Below the pieces are notes generated by a model. That model was not told the DNA's origin. It searched no databases and was given only the letters and a program-made list of their open reading frames with translations. This document shows positions 1 to 7,338 of a DNA stretch of 64,000 nt, piece by piece. How positions within the stretch are numbered: the stretch's first letter is position 1; the number at the start of each line of letters is the position of its first letter. Source of the stretch: Porphyrobacter sp. GTDB lineage: Bacteria; Pseudomonadota; Alphaproteobacteria; Sphingomonadales; Sphingomonadaceae. The position numbers and the translations under genes were made by a program. Where the stretch lies: contig WGLN01000004.1 of the NCBI GenBank assembly GCA_016125555.1, positions 248,001-312,000 on the forward strand, written 5' to 3'.

Positions 1-186
1 CGGCTCGACCGCATCGACGCGCTCGACCGCCGCGCGAGCTTCGCCGAAGGCACAGCGCCCGAGGCGGTCGATGCCGACGCCATCGAGAAGGAAATCGCCA
101 GCCTCGGCAAGGCCAGCGCGATCGAGGCCGAACTTGCGGCGATGAAATCCGCCGCCGCTCCGGCGAAGCGCAAGCGCAAGGCTTAA
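1..186 (+). CDS. pspA: PspA/IM30-family protein, C-terminal end (partial)
   Basis: Frame 1 is open from the window edge to a TAA at 184-186, giving the last 61 residues of a protein that starts outside the window. The segment is highly charged and helical, with the pattern LDRIDALDRRAS followed later by IEKEIASL and IEAELAAMKS, and ends in a basic AKRKRKA tail. This resembles the C-terminal helices of PspA/IM30 (phage shock protein A), a peripheral membrane protein that responds to envelope stress. The N-terminal two thirds is not visible, so another coiled-coil protein is possible. The stop overlaps the stop of the convergent small gene on the other strand. Confidence 0.55.
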   Translation, partial: RLDRIDALDRRASFAEGTAPEAVDADAIEKEIASLGKASAIEAELAAMKSAAAPAKRKRKA

Positions 187-362
187 GTCCCGGAAGCCTC
201 GGGCGGCCGCAGACCCTTGGTGCGGCTGGTGAGGTGGAACTGCTTGCACAGCGCGCATTTGTAGGTGCGCAAGGCCACCCCCGCCCCCAGCGCCGCGGCA
301 TCGGCCTCCTCGCGCGTGGCGAAACGGCGCTTGCGCTGGCAGATGCCGGGCCGGGTTTTCAC
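183..362 (-). CDS. small zinc-ribbon-like protein, 59 aa
   Basis: Reading the minus strand from a GTG at 360-362 gives a 59-residue basic protein. It has Cys8, then a CxxC pair (Cys36 and Cys39, in YKCALCKQFHLTSR) with a nearby histidine, the arrangement of a small zinc-binding ribbon. An in-frame TAG lies two codons upstream of the GTG, so this is the only plausible start. The gene is convergent with the PspA-like gene and their stop codons overlap. Small proteins with this YxCxxCxxFHLTS pattern are common in sphingomonads but have no assigned function. Zinc binding is inferred from the cysteines only. Confidence 0.7.
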   Translation of the reverse strand: MKTRPGICQRKRRFATREEADAAALGAGVALRTYKCALCKQFHLTSRTKGLRPPEASGT

Positions 363-498
363 AAACTATGCCGAAACGCGCTGAAACGGCCTCGCCAAGC
401 CGCAAGGCCGCCAAGGGGTGCAGGCGCCCGCAAGCAGGAACGCAGCGACGAAAGTAAACCCGGCCTCAAGCAGCGAAGCGGTAGGCCAACAGAAACTT

Positions 499-527
499 GC
501 CGAGGACGCCCGCGCGGAGGCGCGGGC
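499..527 (-). terminator. Hairpin downstream of nusG (GTCCTCGGC-type element)
   Basis: Seven bases past the nusG stop lies a perfect 8-bp stem (508-515 with 520-527) with loop GGAG (CTCC on the transcribed minus strand), followed on that strand by GTCCTCGGC. A second copy with the same loop and 9-mer but different stem bases lies after the DUF192 gene at 3591-3619. There is no run of U, so it is not a textbook intrinsic terminator. Placement right after the stop codon suggests 3'-end formation or RNA stability. Confidence 0.5.
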
Positions 528-534
528 GAAAGAC

Positions 535-1071
535 TCATTTCGCCAGTTCGACCTGCTCGAAGTCCAGCTCGACCGGGGTCGCACGGCCGAAGATCGACAC
601 GCTGACCTTGACCTTGGCCTTGTCGAAATCGAGCTCTTCCACCACGCCGTTGAAGCTGGCGAAGGGGCCGTCGAGCACCTTGACCGAATCGCCGATCTCG
701 TAATCGACGCTGATGTCGCGCTTGGGCGCGGCCTTGGCCTCTTCCACGCCGCCGAAGTAGCGCGCGGCCTCCTTCTCGGAGATCGGCTGCGGCTTGTTGC
801 CCGAGCCGAGGAAGCCGGTCACCTTCGGCGTGTTCTTGACGAGGTGATAGACATCGTCGGTCATGTTGAGCTTGGCGAGGACGTAGCCGGGCATGAACTT
901 GCGTTCGACCTGCACCTTCTTGCCGCGCTTCACTTCGGTCACCGTCTCGGTGGGAACCTGCACTTCCTCGACGCCGTCCGACAGGCCGAGCCGCTCGGCC
1001 TCGGCGATGATCGCGTCGCGCACCTTGTTCTCGAAACCCGAATAAGCGTGAATGATGTACCAGCGAGCCAT
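535..1071 (-). CDS. nusG: Transcription termination/antitermination factor NusG
   Basis: The 178-residue product has the NusG N-terminal domain ([11 protein letters not shown] at residues 4-14, [10 protein letters not shown] at 59-68) and a C-terminal KOW domain ([18 protein letters not shown], 127-144). NusG binds RNA polymerase and couples it to Rho or to the ribosome. Its length is normal for the family. It lies 54 bases downstream of secE on the same strand, in the conserved order tRNA-Trp, secE, nusG. A terminator-like hairpin follows the stop. Confidence 0.97.
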   Translation of the reverse strand: MARWYIIHAYSGFENKVRDAIIAEAERLGLSDGVEEVQVPTETVTEVKRGKKVQVERKFMPGYVLAKLNMTDDVYHLVKNTPKVTGFLGSGNKPQPISEKEAARYFGGVEEAKAAPKRDISVDYEIGDSVKVLDGPFASFNGVVEELDFDKAKVKVSVSIFGRATPVELDFEQVELAK

Positions 1072-1125
1072 GGCGTGTCCTTGAAGAGCGTGTGACGATC
1101 GGCCCCGTTTGCGGGGGCCGGGCGC

Positions 1126-1356
1126 TTATTGCAGCAGGCCGATCACGGCGCGCACGACCGCGCCGAAAATGCTGTCGATGCCGAGGAAGAAGACCGACAG
1201 GATCATCATGAAGATGAACACGAAGATCGCCGTGCGCACCGTCTCCTCGCGGGTCGGCCACACGATCTTGCCGGTCTCGGCGCGCACCTGGTTGACGAAG
1301 TCCGACACGCTGGTCTTGCGCTTCTTCTCTTCGGCGACTTGCTTGTGTTCGGCCAT
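1126..1356 (-). CDS. secE: Preprotein translocase subunit SecE
   Basis: This 76-residue protein has a charged cytoplasmic N-terminus, the conserved KIVWPTREET stretch (30-39) that precedes the membrane helix in SecE, and one transmembrane segment at about 41-63. It is the short, single-span form typical of alphaproteobacteria. SecE clamps SecY in the translocon. It sits between tRNA-Trp and nusG on the minus strand, the standard arrangement, and is probably co-transcribed with nusG. Confidence 0.96.
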   Translation of the reverse strand: MAEHKQVAEEKKRKTSVSDFVNQVRAETGKIVWPTREETVRTAIFVFIFMMILSVFFLGIDSIFGAVVRAVIGLLQ

Positions 1357-1580
1357 GCCAGCCTCGTTCCTTCGGATATTGCCTGCGTCTTCGCCGGCGG
1401 CTTTCAGGTAGGGGGCCGCGCCGCCCGGGACAAGTCGCCGGAGGGGCCTTTCATGATCGCCGATGTCGGAAAAGACGCGTGGCTCTTACGCGCAGGCTCC
1501 GGCAATTGCAAGACGATGCGCAACCCGAATGGGAGCGGACCGGATGCGGGGCTGGCGGAGGTCGGTTAACAAGGCGCCGT

Positions 1581-1656
1581 TGGCAGGGGTGACAGGATTC
1601 GAACCCGTGGCCCTCGGTTTTGGAGACCGATGCTCTACCAGCTGAGCTACACCCCT
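1581..1656 (-). tRNA. trnW: tRNA-Trp (anticodon CCA)
   Basis: The reverse complement folds as a 76-base tRNA. It has acceptor stem AGGGGTG pairing with CACCCCT, discriminator G and an encoded CCA end, D-arm TAGCTCAGCTGGTAGAGCA, anticodon loop CTCCAAA with anticodon CCA, and T-arm GGGTTCGAATCC. Its position upstream of secE-nusG is the usual one in proteobacteria. Confidence 0.97.
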
Positions 1657-1751
1657 GCAGCGCGTTGGAGCGGTGCCCTTTATCGAAGGCTCCCGGGATA
1701 GGCAATCCTCTTTGCCACGGCGCGCCGCGCCATGTATCCTGCGCCGCGATC

Positions 1752-2531
1752 ATGCACGCCCCCGTTCGCCCCCCCATCCCGGTCGAGACCCTGCTGCTCG
1801 CCTATCGCAGCGGGATCTTCCCGATGGCCGACAAGCGCGAGGACACCGAGGTGTTCTGGGTCGAGCCGCGCGAGCGGGCGATCCTGCCGCTGGGCGGGCT
1901 CCATGTCTCCAAATCCTTGCGCAAGGTGCTGCGTGCCGATCGTTTCGCGGTGACCATCGACCGCGCCTTCGAGGCCGTCATCCGCGCCTGCGCCGAGCCG
2001 CGCGAAGACCATCCCGAGACCTGGATTTCCGAGCGCATCGTGCAATCCTATCTCGGGCTGCACCGCGCCGGACACGCCCATTCGGTCGAATGCTGGCAGG
2101 ACGACGCCGAGGGGCAGCCGGTGCTGGTCGGCGGGCTCTACGGGGTCAGCTTCGACCGGGTGTTCTGCGGCGAGAGCATGTTCAGCCGCGTGCCCAACGC
2201 CAGCAAGGTCGCGCTCGCCTGGCTGGTCGCGCTGCTGCGCGCGGCGGGATTCGTGCTGCTCGACTGCCAGTTCATGACCGAGCATTTGCGCGCGATGGGC
2301 GCGGTCGAGATCCCGCAGCGCGAATATCGCCGGCGCGTCGATCTGGCGCAGGGGCAGCCGGCGGGCAGCCTCGGCATGGCGTGGCGGCGCTTCAGCGAGG
2401 GGGAGGATTACGCGGCAGGCGTGGCGGCGGGCGCGGGCCGCGCGGCCGGCGCCCTGCCCGACGGGCGCGCCGAGGACGGCGCCGCCTCGCCCGGCCAGCG
2501 CATCGCGCAATCCTTGACCCAGACATCGTAG
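1752..2531 (+). CDS. aat: Leucyl/phenylalanyl-tRNA-protein transferase
   Basis: Aat transfers Leu or Phe from tRNA to N-terminal Arg/Lys of proteins, marking them for ClpS-ClpAP. The sequence has the family signatures YRSGIFPMA near the N-terminus, then WVEPRERAILPL, and GGLYGVSFDRVFCGESMF followed by NASKVAL. The frame is open back to 1620, but that extension would overlap the tRNA-Trp gene, so the ATG at 1752 (259 residues) is chosen. The last 40 or so residues are Ala/Gly-rich and overlap, on the opposite strand, the 3' end of the DUF2155 gene. Confidence 0.95.
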   Translation: MHAPVRPPIPVETLLLAYRSGIFPMADKREDTEVFWVEPRERAILPLGGLHVSKSLRKVLRADRFAVTIDRAFEAVIRACAEPREDHPETWISERIVQSYLGLHRAGHAHSVECWQDDAEGQPVLVGGLYGVSFDRVFCGESMFSRVPNASKVALAWLVALLRAAGFVLLDCQFMTEHLRAMGAVEIPQREYRRRVDLAQGQPAGSLGMAWRRFSEGEDYAAGVAAGAGRAAGALPDGRAEDGAASPGQRIAQSLTQTS

Positions 2532-2968
2532 ACCGGGTGTTCGACCACGTTGAGGCTGGGCGATTCGCGGAACAGCCAGCCCGAGAAGACCCGGCGATGC
2601 TGCTGCTGGCCGCGCTCGCGGATATCGACCTGGACGAAGGCCCCGACCTCCTGCGGCAGTTCCCAGGGCGCGGTGCGCTCGCAGGCGGACAGGCGGATGA
2701 TTACCGGGCCGCGCTCGACGCTCTCGCCGGGCTTCAAGGTGATGTCTTCCGACAGGTTGTTGCGCTTGTTGAGCAGGCCGAGCGTCGCGACGCGCTCCTT
2801 CATCGGGGTCGCGCCGTTGTCGCTGGCCGGGCCGGGTGCGGGCGCCGCCTCGGGGGCGCTCGTCGCCTGGTCGAGCGGCACGTCGGCGGTCTCGGGTTCG
2901 CCTGCCTTGTCGCAGGCGGCCAGCACAAGCGCGCAGGCCAGCGGCGCGGCGGTTAGCGCAAGCCGCAT
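2408..2968 (-). CDS. DUF2155 domain-containing lipoprotein
   Basis: From the ATG at 2968 the product starts with a lipoprotein signal peptide (MRLALTAAPLACALVLAAC, lipobox LAAC). A Pro/Ala-rich linker follows, then the DUF2155 domain with its hallmark ending HPVYDVWVKDC. DUF2155 proteins are alphaproteobacterial envelope proteins of unknown function. An in-frame start 12 codons upstream would spoil the signal peptide. The gene follows the NDUFA12 gene by 8 bases. The C-terminal 25 residues after the domain are low complexity and are encoded in a 124-base convergent overlap with aat. Confidence 0.87.
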   Translation of the reverse strand: MRLALTAAPLACALVLAACDKAGEPETADVPLDQATSAPEAAPAPGPASDNGATPMKERVATLGLLNKRNNLSEDITLKPGESVERGPVIIRLSACERTAPWELPQEVGAFVQVDIRERGQQQHRRVFSGWLFRESPSLNVVEHPVYDVWVKDCAMRWPGEAAPSSARPSGRAPAARPAPAATPAA

Positions 2969-2976
2969 CGCGCGCC

Positions 2977-3405
2977 TCAGCCCTCGGCGCCTTCGGGGCT
3001 CCACGCCTCGTAGTCGCCGACCGCGCGCGCCCGCTTGCCGCCGCGCTCGAGCGCGCCCTGGGGGAAATAGGCCTGCGCCGTGCCGGTGGCATTGGGAGTG
3101 TAATCGGCCTCCCAGATCTTGGGCGGGGGCAGGTGGCTTTCGGGCACGGCATCATAGGTGCCGTGCAGCCAGCCGTGCCATTCGGCGGGCACGCGGCTGG
3201 CATCATTGCTGCCGGCGTAGATCACCCAGCGCTTCTCGCGGCTGGTGTAGGAGCCGGTGTTCGGGCCTTCGGCGCCCTTGGCGCGGTAATACTTGTTGCC
3301 CGCGGCGTCGGTGCCGACGTGCTCCGCCCCGACGCGGCTGGCCCACAATTGGGTGCCGATCGTGGCGCCGTCCCACCAGGTGAAGATCTTGGACAGGATT
3401 CCCAT
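2977..3405 (-). CDS. NADH:ubiquinone oxidoreductase accessory subunit NDUFA12 (B17.2)
   Basis: The 142-residue product (start MGILSKIFTWWDG) carries the NDUFA12 features: GTQLW, then GNKYY, then KRWVIYAG and the PPEW-like VPAEWHGWLH block. The family is an accessory subunit of respiratory complex I shared by mitochondria and alphaproteobacteria, usually encoded away from the nuo operon, as here. Twelve codons of open frame upstream of the chosen ATG do not resemble the family. It probably forms a transcription unit with the DUF2155 lipoprotein gene. Confidence 0.94.
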   Translation of the reverse strand: MGILSKIFTWWDGATIGTQLWASRVGAEHVGTDAAGNKYYRAKGAEGPNTGSYTSREKRWVIYAGSNDASRVPAEWHGWLHGTYDAVPESHLPPPKIWEADYTPNATGTAQAYFPQGALERGGKRARAVGDYEAWSPEGAEG

Positions 3406-3590
3406 GAGCGCGCGCCTAGCCCAATTGGCGAGGAGCGCCAATATTTGATTTTCACGCGGGTGGACTCGCGCCCCCTGCGGGCAGATATCAGCGCGACACG
3501 CAGGCTACGGCGTTGGCTCGGTCCGCCATCGGACGGACCGCAAGGCCGAGGGGCCGCTCGCAGGCGCCCGGAGCGTAGCGGAGGAATAGC

Positions 3591-3619
3591 GCCGAGGACG
3601 AACCCGCGGAGGCGGGTTC
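3591..3619 (-). terminator. Hairpin downstream of DUF192 gene (GTCCTCGGC-type element)
   Basis: This is an 8-bp perfect stem (3600-3607 with 3612-3619) with loop GGAG, preceded on the plus strand by GCCGAGGAC. It begins four bases past the stop of the DUF192 gene. It shares the loop and flanking 9-mer with the element at 499-527, while the stem bases differ but still pair. Confidence 0.5.
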
Positions 3620-3623
3620 GCCA

Positions 3624-4127
3624 CTAAAACTCCACCTTGTCTCCCGGCCCGATGCCGAGCGCCTTGGCGCGGCCCGCGCGCAGTTCCAGCACCGCGCTTG
3701 CCGGGCCGTCGGACGTCACAGGATCGAGCGAGTAGGGCTCCGTGTCCGCGGCGATGTTGAGAATGCGCCCGTCGGGACCGATGAAGATGATGTCGAGCGA
3801 GAGCGGCGTGTTCTTCATCCAGAAGCTGCGCGGCTGGGGCGTGCCGGAGGGGAAGATCATCCCCTCGAAGTCGCCGAGCTCGGGACGGAACATCAGTCCG
3901 CGCGCCTGCGCCTGCGAGGTGTCGGCGAGTTCGACCCGGAAGGGGATGCGCTTGCCGCCATGCTCGACCGTGAGGTCGATCACTTCCAGGCCCGAGACGG
4001 GATGGCGCGCCGGCTGCGCTTCCGCCTGCGTCTGCGTCGCCGGGGCCTGTGCCCGCGCGGTCGCGCCCTCGCCCGGCGAGCACGCGGCCAGTGCCGCCAC
4101 TCCCGCCAACAGCCACAGCTTCACCAT
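3624..4127 (-). CDS. DUF192 domain-containing lipoprotein
   Basis: The 167-residue protein begins with a lipoprotein signal (MVKLWLLAGVAALAAC, modified Cys16). A Gln/Ala-rich linker follows, then a DUF192 domain with the typical ARGLMFRPEL and FWMKNTPLSLDIIFI stretches. DUF192 is a small beta-barrel fold of unknown function, usually exported. The start codon lies 2-7 bases inside the end of recX, so the two genes are translationally adjacent. A conserved hairpin lies just after the stop. Confidence 0.9.
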   Translation of the reverse strand: MVKLWLLAGVAALAACSPGEGATARAQAPATQTQAEAQPARHPVSGLEVIDLTVEHGGKRIPFRVELADTSQAQARGLMFRPELGDFEGMIFPSGTPQPRSFWMKNTPLSLDIIFIGPDGRILNIAADTEPYSLDPVTSDGPASAVLELRAGRAKALGIGPGDKVEF

Positions 4128-4774
4128 GATCCCTCGTATCCTTCCTCGTCAGCGGCCTCGTCGAGCCAGGCCTCCACATCGGCGCGCGCGGCTGCATCCA
4201 TGATGAACCGCACGTGTTCGTAATCGTGGCCTGCGCGCAGCATTGCTGCAACGGCTTTTTCGCGCGCCTTCTTCGCCGCGAGCGGATCGGCCGCGGACTC
4301 GCGGTCGCAGGCCGGCAGCGCGCCGAACGGGCCGATCCGCCGCCGCTGCGCCATCAGCACCGCCGCGCGGCGCCGCGCGGCTTCGCCGGGCGCCGCCTCG
4401 GCCCGGACGCCCTCCTCCACCCCCGCCGCCCACAGGGCCTGCTCGACGCGCCGCGCGCCGTAACCGCGCGCCCCGAGATCGCGCGCGCGCATCCGCGCAT
4501 AGGCGGCATCGTCGACATAGCCGAGCTCGACCAGCCGGGCGACCAGCGCGGGCACGTCCACCGCGACGCTGCGCCCCTCGCCATCCTCGGCCACCCCGCG
4601 CTCGCGGATCTTGCGCGCAAGATAGGCCTCGAGCCGCGCCCCGGTGCTCGCGTAGCGCGCCGCATAGGACAGCGCGAGGTCGCGCAAACCGGCCGCGTCG
4701 AGCGGGGGCTTCGCGCGCTTTCCGGCGGCCTTATCGCTACGGCGGGATGACGAATTCGCTTTACCTGAAACCAT
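4121..4774 (-). CDS. recX: Regulatory protein RecX family
   Basis: The product (217 residues) matches RecX: LRDLALSYAARYASTGARLEAYL, then VARLVELGYVDDAAYA and ARDLGARGYGARRVEQAL, the repeated three-helix units that insert into the RecA filament groove. RecX inhibits RecA filament growth. Here it is not next to recA, which is common in alphaproteobacteria. The N-terminal 25 residues are basic and likely disordered. It overlaps the downstream DUF192 lipoprotein gene by 7 bases. Confidence 0.85.
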   Translation of the reverse strand: MVSGKANSSSRRSDKAAGKRAKPPLDAAGLRDLALSYAARYASTGARLEAYLARKIRERGVAEDGEGRSVAVDVPALVARLVELGYVDDAAYARMRARDLGARGYGARRVEQALWAAGVEEGVRAEAAPGEAARRRAAVLMAQRRRIGPFGALPACDRESAADPLAAKKAREKAVAAMLRAGHDYEHVRFIMDAAARADVEAWLDEAADEEGYEGSW

Positions 4775-4916
4775 TTCGCCTTATTCGTGCCACTTTCCTT
4801 ATCAATGCGCAAAACCGGACAAGGCCGGACTATGCCCGGCGCAACGGGGTAATGCCAGAGCGCAGCGGGAGCGATCCCGCAAGAGGCGCCGCAAACTACG
4901 GGTATCGCTAGACAAT

Positions 4917-6668
4917 ATGACCGACGCCGCATTGACGCCGACGCCGAATGATTGCGATCTGCCGCGGGTGCGCGCGCAGTTCGCGACCTTCAACGAGGCG
5001 ATCGACTACGCCGCGAAAAGCCTCAAGGGGCTCAATTTCCACGACATGCGCGGCGAACTTGCACGGGTTTATCCCTACAGCGCGATGCGCGAGGATGCGC
5101 TGGTGATGGCCCGCAGGCTGGTCGCGGCGGGGATCGGCAAGGAGGACCGCGTCGCGCTGATCGCGGAGACCGGCCCCGATTTCGCGGCGCTGTTCTGCGC
5201 CTGCGTCTACGCCGGGGCCTGGCCGGTGCCGCTGCCGCTGCCGACCACCTTCGGGGGCAAGGACAATTACATCGACCAGCTCGCGGTGCAGCTGATGAGC
5301 TCGGACCCCAAGCTGCTGCTCTACCCCGCCGAGATCGCCGAGATGGCCTCGGCCGCCGCGGCGCGGCAGGGCTGCGCTGCGGAAAGCTGGCAGGATTTCG
5401 GCACGCGTCCCGCGCCCGGTTGCGACCTGCCCGAAGCCAGCCCGGACGATATCTGCTACCTGCAATATTCCTCCGGCTCGACCCGCTTCCCGACCGGCGT
5501 GGCGGTGACGCACCGCGCCCTGCTCCACAACCTTTACGGCCATGCCGAGACGATGAACCTCGGCACCAACGACCGCTGCGTGAGCTGGCTGCCGTGGTAT
5601 CACGACATGGGGCTGGTCGGCTGCTTCCTGTCGTTGATCGCCAACCAGGTCTCGGCCGATTACATCAAGCCCGATGCCTTCGCGCGGCGTCCGCTGGCGT
5701 GGCTCGACATGATCAGCCGCAATCCGGGCCACACGCTCTCCTATTCGCCGACCTTCGGCTACGACATCTGCGCGCGCCGCATCTCCAGCCAGTCGAACGT
5801 CGCCGAGCGTTTCGACCTGTCGCGCTGGCGGGTCGCGGGCAATGGCGCGGACATGATCCGCCCCGATGTCATGCAGAACTTCGTCAACGCCTTCGCACCC
5901 GCCGGCTTCCGGGCGAGCGCCTTCACCCCGTCCTACGGCCTCGCCGAGGCGGTGCTGGCGGTGACGGTGATGCCGCCGGGCGAAGGCATCCGGGTCGAGC
6001 TGGTCGAGGAAGAACGCCTCTCGGGCGCCCCGCGCGACCTGTCGCGCCCGGCGCGCTACCGGGCGATCGTCAATTGCGGCAAGGCGCTCCCCGACATGGA
6101 GGTCGAGATCCGCGGCGAGAACGGCGAGACCCGCGGCGACCACCAGATCGGCAAGGTGTGGTGCCGCGGCCCGAGCGTGATGCATTCCTACTTCCGCAAC
6201 GAAGACGCCACCAACGACTGCCTCGTGCCCGCGGAGGACGGCAAGGGCCCTTGGCTCGACACCGGCGACATGGGCTATCTCGCCAAGGGCTACCTGTTCA
6301 TCGTCGGCCGGGCGAAGGACATGATCATCATCAACGGCAAGAACCACTGGCCGCAGGATATCGAGTGGGCGGTGGAGCAGCTGCCCGGCTTCAACCACGG
6401 CGACATCGCGGCCTTCGCGATCGAGATGGAGAACGGCGAGGAAGCGCCTGCGGTGCTGGTCCACTGCAAGGTCTCCGATCCCGAGGAACGCATCCGCCTG
6501 CGCGACCAGATCGCCGACAAGGTCCGCTCGGTCACGGGGATGAGCTGCATCGTCGAACTGGTCCCCCCGCGCACCCTGCCGCGCACAAGCTCGGGCAAGC
6601 TGTCGCGGGCCAAGGCCAAGCGGCTCTACCTGTCGGGCGAGATCGTCCCGATCCGGCTGGCGGCCTGA
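4917..6668 (+). CDS. Fatty acyl-AMP ligase (FAAL-type adenylate-forming enzyme)
   Basis: The 583-residue product is an ANL-superfamily enzyme. It has the ATP-binding loop YLQYSSGSTRFPTGV, WLPWYHDMGLVG, SYGLAEAVLAV, the GDMGYL core motif, the hinge GRAKDMIIINGKNHWPQDIE, and a C-terminal catalytic lysine in RTSSGKLSR. The GKNHWPQDIE form and overall pattern are those of long-chain fatty acyl-AMP ligases, which pass acyl-adenylate to an acyl carrier protein rather than to CoA. No PKS, NRPS or ACP gene is adjacent, so its partner is unknown. It is transcribed alone, diverging from recX. Confidence 0.88.
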   Translation: MTDAALTPTPNDCDLPRVRAQFATFNEAIDYAAKSLKGLNFHDMRGELARVYPYSAMREDALVMARRLVAAGIGKEDRVALIAETGPDFAALFCACVYAGAWPVPLPLPTTFGGKDNYIDQLAVQLMSSDPKLLLYPAEIAEMASAAAARQGCAAESWQDFGTRPAPGCDLPEASPDDICYLQYSSGSTRFPTGVAVTHRALLHNLYGHAETMNLGTNDRCVSWLPWYHDMGLVGCFLSLIANQVSADYIKPDAFARRPLAWLDMISRNPGHTLSYSPTFGYDICARRISSQSNVAERFDLSRWRVAGNGADMIRPDVMQNFVNAFAPAGFRASAFTPSYGLAEAVLAVTVMPPGEGIRVELVEEERLSGAPRDLSRPARYRAIVNCGKALPDMEVEIRGENGETRGDHQIGKVWCRGPSVMHSYFRNEDATNDCLVPAEDGKGPWLDTGDMGYLAKGYLFIVGRAKDMIIINGKNHWPQDIEWAVEQLPGFNHGDIAAFAIEMENGEEAPAVLVHCKVSDPEERIRLRDQIADKVRSVTGMSCIVELVPPRTLPRTSSGKLSRAKAKRLYLSGEIVPIRLAA

Positions 6669-6685
6669 CCTCGGCCCCTCGTCGT

Positions 6686-6701
6686 CCCGGCGAAGGCCGG
6701 G
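6686..6701. repeat. Short palindrome in the FAAL downstream spacer
   Basis: CCCGGC-GAAG-GCCGGG forms a perfect 6-bp hairpin within the GTCGTCCCGGCGAAGGCCGGG context often seen as a dispersed intergenic palindrome in alphaproteobacteria. It lies 18 bases after the FAAL stop and may act as its terminator. The rest of the spacer to 6838 shows no gene. Confidence 0.35.
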
Positions 6702-6838
6702 CGCGCGAGAGGCAAGCACGGCACAGAAGACTCCGGCGTCGGCCGCGGTGACGGAGAGTGGAAGCCGCAGCCCGACCCGCGAATTGCGTCCGCATTCAAG
6801 GCGCTCCCATTGGGGCGCGAATGGCCGGGAGTGGGTGG

Positions 6839-7210
6839 TTAGCGGACATATTGTGCGCATCGCTTCAAAGTTTCGACGGCCGATGAAGAGAGTGGCTGAT
6901 TATGCCGAATCCTGATTTCGACGGTGCCATCTGAAGGCTGCACCGAGAGGCGCATCTGCCCGTCGGCTGACAGATAAGTCATCCCTGGTTGGCAGGGCGT
7001 CCGACCGCCGCTTCCCAAACGGCATTTACTAACTGGCTGGAGGTCACTCTTGATCTGCCTGCTTTTGCTGGAAATGCACTCCATCACATTGTTCAGGCTT
7101 CGCTCACTCACATAGAGCGTTGTCGAGGCATACTCATCCCCCCGCACGACGTTCCACACCAAGACCGCTCCGACCAGACAAACAAGGATAGCCAAGAGAA
7201 TTCTGATCAC
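6839..7210 (-). CDS. Hypothetical membrane-anchored protein
   Basis: I do not recognise this 123-residue protein. It begins with an uncleaved-looking signal anchor (MIRILLAILVCLVGAVLVWNVV). The remainder is predicted periplasmic with four cysteines (in VMECISS, SKCRLG, TPCQPG, KRCAQY), which could form two disulfides. Base composition is clearly less GC-rich than the neighbours, hinting at recent acquisition. It stands alone between two convergent or unrelated units. Confidence 0.6.
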   Translation of the reverse strand: MIRILLAILVCLVGAVLVWNVVRGDEYASTTLYVSERSLNNVMECISSKSRQIKSDLQPVSKCRLGSGGRTPCQPGMTYLSADGQMRLSVQPSDGTVEIRIRHNQPLSSSAVETLKRCAQYVR

Positions 7211-7338
7211 GGCGTGGCCCTGAGGTATTCAACCAGATAATGCGTTGTTTCGCCTGAGGACTATGATGTCAACGTCCTCTCAGGGGTCGCTTGCCCAACG
7301 GCAGCTTCCGGCCCGAAAGTCCGTGAAAGCGGACGCGG

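Noticed and set aside
1620..1751. N-terminal extension of aat back to 1620
   Set aside because: It would be read through the tRNA-Trp gene and lacks similarity; ATG 1752 gives the family start.
4908..6860. 650-residue open frame on the minus strand
   Set aside because: It mirrors the fatty acyl-AMP ligase gene, which has clear catalytic motifs on the plus strand.
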